Assembly: GCA_045565695.1 (NCBI GenBank)
Contig: JBJLEZ010000009.1
Coordinates: 124,001-188,000 of the forward strand
Source of the DNA: GCA-2690565 sp002457235
GTDB lineage: Bacteria > Verrucomicrobiota > Verrucomicrobiia > Opitutales > Coraliomargaritaceae
Direction: 5' to 3'
Length of the DNA stretch: 64,000 nucleotides
This document shows positions 54,719 through 63,922 of this stretch, piece after piece (the stretch's first letter is position 1; each line of letters starts with the position of its first letter). The notes beneath the pieces are model-generated. The model made no database searches. It had not been told where the DNA came from and saw nothing but the letters and a program-made list of their open reading frames with translations. Both the position numbers and the translations under genes were made by a program.

Positions 54719-56512
54719 ATGAAACGCACACATAATTGTTCAGAATTAAGAGAAGAGGATGCTGGCCAGTCCGTTCAGTTAAGCGGATGGGTTGACTCAG
54801 TTAGGGATCACGGAGGCATATTATTTGTTGATTTAAGGGATAGAGAGGGGATCACTCAGATTGTCTTTGATCCTCAAAATACATCGCTCAAAGACCATTT
54901 TAGTCAGATTAAGCCTGAGTCGGTTATTTCAATAACAGGTGTCGTAGAAAAACGCATTGGAAATACCATTAATGCTCAGTTGTCGACTGGGGCAATTGAG
55001 GTTCATGCCTCAGAAATGATTGTGCATAATGTATCGAAAACTCCGCCTTTCCCTATGGATGATACAGCAGATAAGGTAGGGGAAGAGTTAAAGATGACTT
55101 ACCGTTATCTAGACCTAAGACGTCAATCCAATCTGGATATTCTTAGACTGCGTCACAAAACAAACCAGTCGATTCGTAATTATTTAGACTCTGTTCATTT
55201 CACAGAAGTGGAAACCCCAATGTTATTTAAAAGCACACCAGAGGGTGCTCGTGAGTTTCTTGTTCCGAGTCGGATGAATCCCGGTTCATTTTATGCACTG
55301 CCTCAATCACCTCAACAGTACAAACAAATGCTGATGGTGGCTGGTGTGGAGAAATATTATCAATTAGCACGTTGTTTTAGAGATGAGGATCTTAGAGCGG
55401 ATCGTCAGCCAGAATTCACTCAATTAGACATCGAGCTTTCATTTATCGATCGTGAAGATATGTACGCCTTGATCGAGGGGTTAATGGCTAAGATATGGAA
55501 AGACATTTTAAATGTGGATATTCAAACACCTTTCTTGCGCTTGAGCTACGAAGAAGCAATGAATCGCTTCGGTGTGGATAAGCCAGATATGCGTTTTGGT
55601 GTAGAGTTGGTGGACTGTAATTCAATTTTCGAAAAATCCGATTTCAAGGTATTTGCCGGAGCTATTCAATCAGGTGGTTCAGTGAAAGCAATCAATGTCA
55701 AAGGCTTGGCGGATATCACCCAAGGAGAATTAAAGAAACTTGAAGAGAGTGCAAAATCACTAGGTGCAAAAGGTCTTGCTTTCGTGAAGGCTGAAAACGA
55801 TGAATGGAAATCGCCTATTTTAAAATTCTTATCACAAGAAGAGCAGGATAATTTAAAAACGACTCTGAATGTTGAAAATGGTGACATTATTTTCTTTGCT
55901 GCGAGTGAATGGGAAAAGGCGTGTGCGATTCTCGGACGTGTTCGCTTAGAAGCAGCTGAATTGCTAGAATCACGAGGGCTTTTGACGCTTGATAAAAATG
56001 ACTTTAAATTCTTATGGGTGATTGAGTTTCCGTTAATGCTAATGGATGAAGAGGCAGGTCGCTATGTATCATCACACCATCCGTTTACCTCTCCAGTCCC
56101 TGAAGATATCGAATTGCTAAAAACCGATCCAGTCAAAGTGCGCGGTCAACACTATGACCTTGTTTTGAATGGAGTTGAATTAGGTGGAGGCTCAATTCGT
56201 ATTCATCAGCCTGATCTACAGAAGATGATCTTCGAAGAGGTTTTGAAAATAGAGCCAGATATCGTAAAAGATCGTTTTGGCTATATGTTAAATGCCTTTG
56301 AATATGGTGCTCCACCACATGGTGGTATTGCATTTGGGGTCGATCGTATGGTGACTTTATTAGCAGGGAAAAAGAGCATTAGAGATGTCATCGCTTTTCC
56401 AAAGAACCAAAAAGGACAGGAAATGATGACACAAAGTCCAGGCATCGTATCTGAGTCACAGTTAAGCGATTTGCATATATCTGTCGTAGAAGCCTCAGAA
56501 GAGGAATCTTAA
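54719..56512 (+). CDS. aspS: Aspartyl-tRNA synthetase
   Basis: Class IIb enzyme, 597 residues from the ATG at 54719 (MKRTHNCSELREEDAG). An OB-fold anticodon domain (GWVDSVRDHGGILFVDLRD) is followed by the catalytic core with motif 2 FRDEDLRADRQPEFTQLDIE and motif 3 GVDRMVTLLAG, plus the bacterial GAD insertion (about 290-415). An upstream in-frame start would add an unrelated hydrophobic stretch. Whether it also charges tRNA-Asn cannot be decided here. Confidence 0.96.
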   Translation: MKRTHNCSELREEDAGQSVQLSGWVDSVRDHGGILFVDLRDREGITQIVFDPQNTSLKDHFSQIKPESVISITGVVEKRIGNTINAQLSTGAIEVHASEMIVHNVSKTPPFPMDDTADKVGEELKMTYRYLDLRRQSNLDILRLRHKTNQSIRNYLDSVHFTEVETPMLFKSTPEGAREFLVPSRMNPGSFYALPQSPQQYKQMLMVAGVEKYYQLARCFRDEDLRADRQPEFTQLDIELSFIDREDMYALIEGLMAKIWKDILNVDIQTPFLRLSYEEAMNRFGVDKPDMRFGVELVDCNSIFEKSDFKVFAGAIQSGGSVKAINVKGLADITQGELKKLEESAKSLGAKGLAFVKAENDEWKSPILKFLSQEEQDNLKTTLNVENGDIIFFAASEWEKACAILGRVRLEAAELLESRGLLTLDKNDFKFLWVIEFPLMLMDEEAGRYVSSHHPFTSPVPEDIELLKTDPVKVRGQHYDLVLNGVELGGGSIRIHQPDLQKMIFEEVLKIEPDIVKDRFGYMLNAFEYGAPPHGGIAFGVDRMVTLLAGKKSIRDVIAFPKNQKGQEMMTQSPGIVSESQLSDLHISVVEASEEES

Positions 56513-56556
56513 AAATCTATTTTACTAGTGAACGCTTTTACCTTTTAGTTCTATAC

Positions 56557-58383
56557 ATGGAACGGATGAAACGTATTTGCCACTTATTCATTTTAGCAAT
56601 AGGTTTTCTCACTTTTCTCTATGGTGAAATTCAAATTTCTGAAAAGGTCACTCAGTTTCGTTATCCAAAATTTTCAGAAAATGGTTTTATCGAATGGGTC
56701 TTGGAAGGGAATTCTGGCACCTACGATCAATCCGAAATTTCCATCGATGAATTAAATTTACGTATCTATTCGGGTGATCAAACGGCCAGGTCTTTATCCA
56801 ATATCACTGGAGATAATTGTATATTCGATAGCGATACCCAAATAGCAACTTCCCAAGATTCAATTCTTATTAAAGGAAGTGGCTTTGACTTATCCGGAAA
56901 TCAATGGACCTATGATTTATCTCAAGAAATTATAGCTTTGAAATCCGATGCTTCCGTACGCTTTTCCCAAAATATTGATTCGATATTTTCAGGGGTCGAG
57001 CAAGCTGGTGAAACAACGATTAAAAGCAATCGTATGCAGCTGATTATTGAACCAACTCGCTATTTGTTTACCTTTGAAGGTGACTGCGTTTTGTCTTCTG
57101 ATTCATTCATCTTAAAATCTCAATTACTTCAATTAGAGTTACTGAATAATTCTAAAAAAGTCAGCTTTTCAATACCTACAGGAGAACTATCGGGTATGAA
57201 ATCTATTAACGGTGAAGGGGATGTTCAGTTTGTCGGCATGGGGCAATTTATTGAATCGGATAGTTTCACTATTCATCCGCGGGACAATAAGGCTATCTTT
57301 AGAGGGAAAGCGTTGATTCAGTATGACCAAATTACCTTAAAGGGGGACATGATTGATCTAGGACAAAATCAGGTCGAAGTCTTCTCTTCGAATAATAACC
57401 TATCTTCATTTTCTAACTCTATTGATACTGATGGAAGTGCAAAGGTGAGTCAGTCGAGTACCTTTGTTCAATCCAGAAATATCTCACTCTTAAAGCAAGA
57501 AGATGCATATGAATATACCTTCAATGAAGATGTGTTTTTTGTGTCTGAATTTTACCGAATCAACGCAGAATGGCTCTTCCTTAAAACCAAAGATAGACCG
57601 GATCTTGATTCCTCAGAAATGTTTCAAGATATAACGCTAACCGAAGCAAAGGAAAATGTAATAGTAAAGCATGATAACTATCAAATCAGCGGAGAAAATC
57701 TTAGGTATTTACCTTTAGAAAACCAATTGGCCTTTAGTGATGATGTCACTTATGTTAGCGATTTTGCGAAATTGAAATCGAACCGCCTAATCATAGAAAA
57801 TAATACCGTATTCGCTAGTTCGGAGCAGGACCTAATTGAGGTTGTTCTACCAGATACACCTGATTTAAATTTTGAATTTATTGAGGATTCAAATAGTTCT
57901 TCAATCAGTTTAAATACTGATACGATAGTAAAGTCTAATGATTTAAAAATTAATATATTTGGTTCATTTTATGACTGTATATTCAGTGGTGCTGTCAACC
58001 TGTCAAAAAATGACTTTTCGATGACATCGGATGAACTGACAATGAAATGGAAGCCAATCAACACAAACACTAGTGGGAACGTTAGCAAATCAGAGTATGT
58101 TATTGATACCATGATAGCTGATGGCTCTGTGATAATGGAGCAGTTAAACTATTATGCATCCGCTAATCATGTTGAAATATTGCCTGAAGAAAAATTGTTT
58201 CACCTTCTTGGTAATGCACATTTTAAAGATAGTAATGGATCTATTTGGGGTGAACGCATTGAATTTGATCGCCAATCAAAACAAACAAAGGTGATTGGCT
58301 CAGAGGATGGTGGTCGCGCACGAATCCAATTCGACATATTTGGAACAGAGGAAGAAAACCTTGAAGAATCAGAAAAAGAATGA
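56557..58383 (+). CDS. Large LptC/LptA (OstA-like) periplasmic LPS-transport protein
   Basis: 608 residues, N-terminal signal or anchor (ICHLFILAIGFLTFLYG). The first ~140 residues resemble LptC (FRYPKFSENGFIEWVLEGNSG), and the rest holds several OstA-type beta-jellyroll stretches as in LptA (IKSNRMQLII, LKSNRLII). Its gene directly precedes lptB, so it is the probable LPS bridge. E. coli LptA is about 185 and LptC about 190 residues, so this is a fused or expanded version. M1 or M4 may be the start. Confidence 0.78.
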   Translation: MERMKRICHLFILAIGFLTFLYGEIQISEKVTQFRYPKFSENGFIEWVLEGNSGTYDQSEISIDELNLRIYSGDQTARSLSNITGDNCIFDSDTQIATSQDSILIKGSGFDLSGNQWTYDLSQEIIALKSDASVRFSQNIDSIFSGVEQAGETTIKSNRMQLIIEPTRYLFTFEGDCVLSSDSFILKSQLLQLELLNNSKKVSFSIPTGELSGMKSINGEGDVQFVGMGQFIESDSFTIHPRDNKAIFRGKALIQYDQITLKGDMIDLGQNQVEVFSSNNNLSSFSNSIDTDGSAKVSQSSTFVQSRNISLLKQEDAYEYTFNEDVFFVSEFYRINAEWLFLKTKDRPDLDSSEMFQDITLTEAKENVIVKHDNYQISGENLRYLPLENQLAFSDDVTYVSDFAKLKSNRLIIENNTVFASSEQDLIEVVLPDTPDLNFEFIEDSNSSSISLNTDTIVKSNDLKINIFGSFYDCIFSGAVNLSKNDFSMTSDELTMKWKPINTNTSGNVSKSEYVIDTMIADGSVIMEQLNYYASANHVEILPEEKLFHLLGNAHFKDSNGSIWGERIEFDRQSKQTKVIGSEDGGRARIQFDIFGTEEENLEESEKE

Positions 58384-58397
58384 TGTAAAATAACCTT

Positions 58398-59141
58398 ATG
58401 AGTTTAAATCCTGAGCAATCTAAAATCGAAGTCACGAACCTAATCAAAGATTTCGGTAAGAAAAGAGTCGTCAATGATTTAAGTCTAAGTATTTCTGCAG
58501 GTGAGATCGTCGGCTTACTTGGACCGAATGGTGCAGGCAAAACCACTACGTTTTACATCATATTGGGCCTGATTGAAGCTACTTCAGGAGATATTTTGTT
58601 AAACGATGCTTCTATTCATGATTTGGCCATGTATCAAAGAGCACGTTTAGGAATCGGCTACCTGCCACAGGATTCTTCCATCTTCAAGAAACTCTCAGTT
58701 AGAGATAATCTAAAATCAATTGCCGAAACTTTACCGATTGATACTAAGCAACAAAAGGAAAAAGTAGATGCATTATTAGAAGATTTTGGCCTTGTGAATA
58801 TTGCGGATCAAATGGCTTACACTTTAAGCGGTGGAGAACGCAGGCGCTTAGAAATTGCTCGCTCAATTTTACCCTCGCCAAAATTTTTATTAATGGATGA
58901 GCCGTTCAGTGGGGTAGACCCAATCAGCATTTCAGAGGTACAAAAAATGGTTTTAAAACTGAAAGAAAAGAATATTGGTATCTTGATCACTGATCATAAT
59001 GTGAGAGAAACTTTAAAAATCGTTGATCGGGCTTATTTGGTATACGATGGCAGTATTTTATCTGAAGGAGATAGCGAATATTTAATCAATGATCCACAAA
59101 GTCGTGAACTTTACCTTGGGGAAAGCTTTAATATAAACTAG
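58398..59141 (+). CDS. lptB: LPS export ABC transporter ATPase LptB
   Basis: 247 residues. Walker A GPNGAGKTTTFYIILGL, Q-loop IGYLPQDSSIFKKLSV (LptB type), signature TLSGGERRRLEIAR, Walker B FLLMDEPFSGVDP, His-loop LITDHNVRETL. Powers LPS extraction from the inner membrane with LptFG, which are not here. 14 bp after the LptA/C-like gene. Confidence 0.95.
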   Translation: MSLNPEQSKIEVTNLIKDFGKKRVVNDLSLSISAGEIVGLLGPNGAGKTTTFYIILGLIEATSGDILLNDASIHDLAMYQRARLGIGYLPQDSSIFKKLSVRDNLKSIAETLPIDTKQQKEKVDALLEDFGLVNIADQMAYTLSGGERRRLEIARSILPSPKFLLMDEPFSGVDPISISEVQKMVLKLKEKNIGILITDHNVRETLKIVDRAYLVYDGSILSEGDSEYLINDPQSRELYLGESFNIN

Positions 59142-59147
59142 AGAACG

Positions 59148-60122
59148 ATGGCAAGAGCACAGAAAGTTAATTCAAACAAAGCAGAAGCATTATCAGTTAA
59201 ACAGCTATATGATTCTTTTCGTGAACCATTAAAACTTGAACTAGTATCAGGACAAAATGGAATAAGCAGGATGATTGGAGAGCGAAGTTTGAATCGGCCA
59301 GCCTTAGCATTAACTGGGTTTTTAAAGTTTTTTGCCTCTAAAAGGATTCAATTATTCGGTGCTGGGGAAATGGGGTATTTGCGCTCATTAAAACCCGAAG
59401 AAGAGGAACTCATTCTAAGGACAATTTTTTTCAAAAAGATTCCTTGTATTATTATTTCTAGAAATCTAGCTCCATCTAAAACATTAAAGCGCTTAGCTAA
59501 TGAATTTAATACGCCTTTAATTCGTTCCAGTTTACCTTCAAAGACGATTACAACGGAACTTACTTTATTACTTGAAGATTTTTTTGCGCCTAGAACTCAA
59601 GTACATGGTACATTACTCGATGTAAAAGGAATTGGAACATTGATTACTGGAGAGAGTGGCGTAGGTAAAAGCGAATGTGCCTTAGCCTTAATAGAACGTG
59701 GTTATAGTTTAGTTGCGGATGACCTCACCTATATCAAACGAATCAATGATCGAGAAATCGTAGGCACCTCTAATGACTTGAGTAGAGGATATATGGAGTG
59801 TCGTGGATTAGGAATTATAAACATTGCTGAACTTTTTGGTGTACGTTCTGTACGAAAAGAAAAGCGTATAGATTTAGAAATAAACTTCTTTAATTGGAAA
59901 AAAAATATCACAGAAGAAAGAACCGGTCTAAATGATAAAGAACGTGAAATATTAGGATTAAATATTCCTCTTATCGAAATCCCAGTTCGTCCAGGAAGAG
60001 ATATGGGCTTATTAGTAGAGGTAGCAGCGATGGTAAGAGCCTTAAAATTGATGGGACATGATTCTGCTTATGAGTTTAACCAAAAATTAATAAAATTAAT
60101 GGAAAACAAGAAATCAATGTAA
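59148..60122 (+). CDS. hprK: HPr kinase/phosphorylase
   Basis: Bifunctional enzyme that phosphorylates and dephosphorylates HPr at serine, 324 residues. N-terminal MurF-like domain, then GESGVGKSECALALIERG near 167, the VADD acidic motif, ECRGLGIINIAELFG and the C-terminal RPGRDMGLLVEVAAM (HprK signature). No ptsH or PTS genes are near. It lies 6 bp after lptB and upstream of dnaA. Confidence 0.93.
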   Translation: MARAQKVNSNKAEALSVKQLYDSFREPLKLELVSGQNGISRMIGERSLNRPALALTGFLKFFASKRIQLFGAGEMGYLRSLKPEEEELILRTIFFKKIPCIIISRNLAPSKTLKRLANEFNTPLIRSSLPSKTITTELTLLLEDFFAPRTQVHGTLLDVKGIGTLITGESGVGKSECALALIERGYSLVADDLTYIKRINDREIVGTSNDLSRGYMECRGLGIINIAELFGVRSVRKEKRIDLEINFFNWKKNITEERTGLNDKEREILGLNIPLIEIPVRPGRDMGLLVEVAAMVRALKLMGHDSAYEFNQKLIKLMENKKSM

Positions 60123-60549
60123 TGATTGATCTCCAAGGTTCTCTACATGAGTCACTTAGAAAAATTATTTTTTAAGCAAAGTTTTTTTCGATAAAGATAA
60201 AGAAAAAAATTACTTTTTTTCTTCCCATTAAGATTGTTAATAACTTGTTAATTAGTTGGTCTTGCAAATTACTAGCAGGTGCAATTTTTTAATTATCTTA
60301 CTATTGATTTATTCCTCAAAATAATTTTACATTAGAATCATCACTAAGTTATGCGTTCAATTATTGCTAGGTTTGAATATCGTATATCACTAATAAACAA
60401 CAACTTAAAGTAAATTCACAACCTTAAAAATATTCTCATCCCTCATGTTTAATTTAATATTACTAGCAAAGCGACGAACGCACCATAAAATCAGCACGAA
60501 GTTACAAACAAGCAACATTCACTGTGAACAATTAAACGATAGAACATAA
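60123..60549. other. AT-rich gap upstream of dnaA, origin candidate not convincing
   Basis: 427 bp, strongly AT-rich, no gene. Searching for TTATNCACA by eye finds only weak hits: TTGTTCACA on the minus strand (60523-60531), within the palindrome TTCACTGTGAA (60518-60528), and AAATTCACA (60412-60420). There is no cluster of consensus boxes, so I do not call oriC. The weak box near dnaA could serve autoregulation. Confidence 0.5.
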
Positions 60550-61947
60550 ATGTCCAAAATTGTTTACGCTCAAGGTTTATGGGAAAACGTTTGTGAAGAA
60601 CTGAAACGAATCTTTCCTTCGGATGTTTATGAAATGTGGTTTGCTGACATTGTGTGCGAATCATTGCATGAAGATGTGCTTACGCTCAAAGTGCCGAATG
60701 ATTTTAATGCTATATGGATTGAGAATAATTATTTAGATTTCATTAAGCAGCATGTACGTTTTATCTCTGGCTCTCCTATTTCAGTAAATTTGGAAATTAT
60801 TGATTCGGCTAAAAATGACTCAATAGCTGAAGACATTCCTGCTGAAAAAGCCAATAATTACAGTACCCGGCTGGTAGAAGGTCGAATTTCTTCAAAAGTC
60901 CCATCTGAATTAAGACCGACATTCTTAAATCCTAAAAATACTTTTGAGAATTTCGTCATCGGATCTGGAAATCAATTGGCGCATGCTGCGAGTATTGCCG
61001 TTGCGAATGCACCAGGTAGGGCCTACAATCCATTATTTGTTTATGGTGCAACAGGTTTAGGGAAAACACATTTGATGCATGCAGTATCGCACCAAATGCT
61101 TAATGCAAAGCCAGATGCTAAGATTGCATATTTATCCACAGAAAAGTTCACCAATGAATTTATTCATGCGATCAGAGAAAATAAATTAGCAAAATTTCGT
61201 AAGCGCTATCGCACAGTTGATGCACTTTTGATTGACGACATTCATTTCCTCTCTGGCAAAGATAGTACCCAAGAAGAATTTTTTCATACATTTAATGACT
61301 TATTTGAATCAGGAAAACAGATCATTATTGCTAGCGATCGTCCGGCAAATGAGATCGATCGTTTAGAAAATCGTCTCATTTCGAGATTTCAGTGGGGACT
61401 CGTAACAGACATACAACCACCTGATTTTGAGACACGATTAGCCATTTTACGTAATAAAGCTTCTGCGATGAACCTAGAAATTAATGATGAAATACTTTAT
61501 TTCTTAGCAGAACGTGTTTCTAGAAATGTGAGACGTATGGAGGGAGCTTTAACCAGAATCATTAGCTATGATGCTTTAATTGATCGCAAGTTAGATTTAG
61601 CTTCTGTTGAGAATCTGCTTTCTGACTTACTACAAGAAGAAGTATCTGCAGTGATTTCTATTGATCATATTCAGAAAAAAGTGGCCGAGTATTATCAAAT
61701 TTCATTCAGCGAAATACTTGGTAGAAAAAGAACAAACAAAATAGCATTTCCTCGACAAGTTGCCATGTATCTATCTCGAACTCTTACCAATGTCCCGCTA
61801 AAAGCAATAGGTGATGCTTTTGGGGGTAGGGATCATGGCACAGTAATTCATGCCTGCAAACAGGTAGAAAACATGATGGAACAGGACGGAACTATTAAAC
61901 GTTCAGTAGATTATTTAGGAAATTTGATCACTAAAAATAATTCTTAA
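60550..61947 (+). CDS. dnaA: Chromosomal replication initiator DnaA
   Basis: 465 residues. Domain I (1-80), linker, AAA+ domain with GATGLGKTHLMHAV near 166 and LLIDDIHFLSGK near 229, and a C-terminal DNA-binding domain with GGRDHGTVIHACKQ. It is preceded by hprK rather than by rpmH/rnpA, and dnaN does not follow, so gene order around dnaA differs from the classical layout. Confidence 0.97.
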   Translation: MSKIVYAQGLWENVCEELKRIFPSDVYEMWFADIVCESLHEDVLTLKVPNDFNAIWIENNYLDFIKQHVRFISGSPISVNLEIIDSAKNDSIAEDIPAEKANNYSTRLVEGRISSKVPSELRPTFLNPKNTFENFVIGSGNQLAHAASIAVANAPGRAYNPLFVYGATGLGKTHLMHAVSHQMLNAKPDAKIAYLSTEKFTNEFIHAIRENKLAKFRKRYRTVDALLIDDIHFLSGKDSTQEEFFHTFNDLFESGKQIIIASDRPANEIDRLENRLISRFQWGLVTDIQPPDFETRLAILRNKASAMNLEINDEILYFLAERVSRNVRRMEGALTRIISYDALIDRKLDLASVENLLSDLLQEEVSAVISIDHIQKKVAEYYQISFSEILGRKRTNKIAFPRQVAMYLSRTLTNVPLKAIGDAFGGRDHGTVIHACKQVENMMEQDGTIKRSVDYLGNLITKNNS

Positions 61948-61950
61948 TTT

Positions 61951-62406
61951 ATGGACTTAACGGACGAACAAAAATCAGTGGTCAGTCAATGGGTATCAGA
62001 AGGTGAGTCTATTGCAAAAATTCAAAATTTGCTAAAGGAACATTTTGATTTGGGATTAACCTATATGGATGTTCGCTTCTTGGTTGATGATCTAGGTGTT
62101 GTTTATAAAGATTCGAATGAGTCTTTAGAAGATGAAGACAATGCAGAATCAAAAACAGAAGATTCTACAGAAGAAAACAGCGATCCAGCTGGCGTTACAG
62201 TTGATGTTGATGCAGTGATTCGTCCTGGTTCATTAGTAAGCGGCAATGTACGATTTAGCGATGGAAATGTACTTGGATGGCAACTCACTAGTACTGGACA
62301 GTTAGGCCTAATTCCGGGCGATGATCCTGAATACCGTCCTTCAAATGAAGATTTACAGTCTTTCCAAACTCAGTTGCAAGAACTCCTTAAAGAAAAAGGA
62401 TTTTAA
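61951..62406 (+). CDS. Hypothetical protein downstream of dnaA
   Basis: 151 residues, 3 bp after dnaA. The N-terminal ~55 residues (LTDEQKSVVSQWVSEGESIA, then DLGLTYMDVRFLVDDLGV) look like a small helical helix-turn-helix-like domain. An acidic linker rich in Glu, Asp and Ser follows, then a strand-rich C-terminus (RPGSLVSGNVRFSDGNVLGW, GQLGLIPGDDPEYRPS). No family named. Tight linkage suggests cotranscription with dnaA. Confidence 0.75.
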   Translation: MDLTDEQKSVVSQWVSEGESIAKIQNLLKEHFDLGLTYMDVRFLVDDLGVVYKDSNESLEDEDNAESKTEDSTEENSDPAGVTVDVDAVIRPGSLVSGNVRFSDGNVLGWQLTSTGQLGLIPGDDPEYRPSNEDLQSFQTQLQELLKEKGF

Positions 62407-62900
62407 TCCACAGAATACTTTAAAGGATACAATCTTACCCCCAGAAGATTATCTCTAAAACTGAAATCATAGTGTGTATCTGAAGTATTCTGCCCAAGAT
62501 TTAACGCTGTTGCATCAGTTGTTGGTGAAAATGTTTTATTTTTCAGATGGGCGGATATTACTTGAGTATGATAATCCTTTGAGGATATTTTTAGACGGTA
62601 AGTATTTTCTTGAAATTTATTGGTATCGATAGGGATTAAATTTCTTCCCATTACAAGCCCATCAAATCGCTCAACAATTTGACCCTTTGAATCGATAATT
62701 TCTAAAACCGCTCCCGGTCCGCCTTTAGGGTAACGTGTAAACTCAATACCAAACTCGTCAGCGTATCGAATTCCAAGATGAAAAACACCTGGATTTGTCT
62801 GTAACGCCTTAGGTCCCATGAAAATAAACAACGCTCCAACAACACCAGTTAGAACAATTAAAGCAAAAACAATGAATTTACCACTAAACAACATTGACAT
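62403..62900 (-). CDS. Membrane-anchored hypothetical protein
   Basis: 165 residues. One N-terminal membrane helix (FIVFALIVLTGVVGALFIFMG) is followed by a soluble, strand-rich domain (TRYPKGGPGAVLEIIDSKGQ, RLKISSKDYH), presumably periplasmic. No family recognised. Its end overlaps the preceding convergent gene by 4 bp. Confidence 0.7.
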   Translation of the reverse strand: MSMLFSGKFIVFALIVLTGVVGALFIFMGPKALQTNPGVFHLGIRYADEFGIEFTRYPKGGPGAVLEIIDSKGQIVERFDGLVMGRNLIPIDTNKFQENTYRLKISSKDYHTQVISAHLKNKTFSPTTDATALNLGQNTSDTHYDFSFRDNLLGVRLYPLKYSVD

Positions 62901-63044
62901 TATATAGAAAGATAGAAAAAAAACTTACACGTTTTATTAATATATACATATTGGGGTTTAAATTAGTATACGACAAATTGTTTAAAAAATTTAATTAAAA
63001 TTTGCAATTGTGTTCTAAATTAGCTCTTTTACTAACACTTTATA

Positions 63045-63233
63045 ATGAACTTAAATAAAAGGATTACAAGAAAGTCATTTTTCAAAAAACTGGGACTCTT
63101 TAGCGGTGGTTCAGTGATTGCTGGTTATTATACAAATAAAGGTTTTACCAGCAAATCATCGGCAATGACATCAAGATTAGATATGCGCTTCAAAAAGCCT
63201 TCAAATATTATCCAAAGCGACATCTTAAGCTAA
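63045..63233 (+). CDS. Small protein with Tat-like leader upstream of actA
   Basis: 62 residues. The N-terminus TRKSFFKKLGLFSGGSVIAG resembles a twin-arginine signal (S/T-R-R-x-F-L-K) with RK for RR. After it only ~40 polar residues remain. It is 26 bp before actA and co-directional, so it may be a small subunit or the remnant of a Tat-exported protein. Confidence 0.5.
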   Translation: MNLNKRITRKSFFKKLGLFSGGSVIAGYYTNKGFTSKSSAMTSRLDMRFKKPSNIIQSDILS

Positions 63234-63259
63234 TATAGAAACAATCTGATACGAATCCT

Positions 63260-63913
63260 ATGGCCAATATATTCCCTAAGTGGGTAAATACAGTCCCAAT
63301 AAAAGTAATTGTAGCGTTATTGTTGATCAAAACAGCAATTGTTTTAGGAATTACATACTACTTTAGCCCACAATATACAAGAGTAGGGTATGCACCAACC
63401 CAACCAGTAGCTTTCAGTCATGAATTTCATGCTGGTACCCTAGAAATAGATTGTCGTTATTGTCATACTTTTGTTGAGCAGTCAGGTCATTCAAATGTAC
63501 CAGGTACAAATGTTTGTATGTCATGCCATAGTATGGTACTCAAGGACGATGCCCGCCTTGCTACAGTTCGTCAGAGTTATGATTCAGGTGAACCAATACC
63601 ATGGGTAAGAGTGCATAAAGTACCAGACTATGTTTATTTCAATCACGCCGTTCACGTAAATCGAGGTATCAGCTGTGTTGAATGCCACGGTAAAGTCGAT
63701 GAAATGGAAGTAGTTTATCATGCTAAACAATTGAGCATGGGGTTTTGCTTAGAATGTCATAGAAATCCTGAAGATTACATTCGTCCAGTCGAAGAGGTAT
63801 ATAATTTAGATTGGGAACGACCAACTGACCCAAGTGCGGTCAAAGAAATAGAAGAATTTGTGCACGATTGGGGTGTCAATCCTCCTCAAAGTTGCTCTGG
63901 ATGTCATCGATAA
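63260..63913 (+). CDS. actA: Alternative complex III pentaheme cytochrome ActA
   Basis: 217 residues. One membrane helix near 12-34 and five CxxCH heme sites: Cys65-His69, Cys86-His90, Cys139-His143, Cys163-His167 and Cys212-His216. This is the layout of ActA, the cytochrome subunit of alternative complex III, which oxidises menaquinol in place of the bc1 complex. It fits the menaquinone genes at 36-38 kb. actB follows after 9 bp. Confidence 0.93.
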   Translation: MANIFPKWVNTVPIKVIVALLLIKTAIVLGITYYFSPQYTRVGYAPTQPVAFSHEFHAGTLEIDCRYCHTFVEQSGHSNVPGTNVCMSCHSMVLKDDARLATVRQSYDSGEPIPWVRVHKVPDYVYFNHAVHVNRGISCVECHGKVDEMEVVYHAKQLSMGFCLECHRNPEDYIRPVEEVYNLDWERPTDPSAVKEIEEFVHDWGVNPPQSCSGCHR

Positions 63914-63922
63914 TATCAAATC

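Noticed and set aside
60123..60549. Chromosomal origin
   Set aside because: Only two weak DnaA-box-like sites and no cluster; AT-richness alone is not enough.
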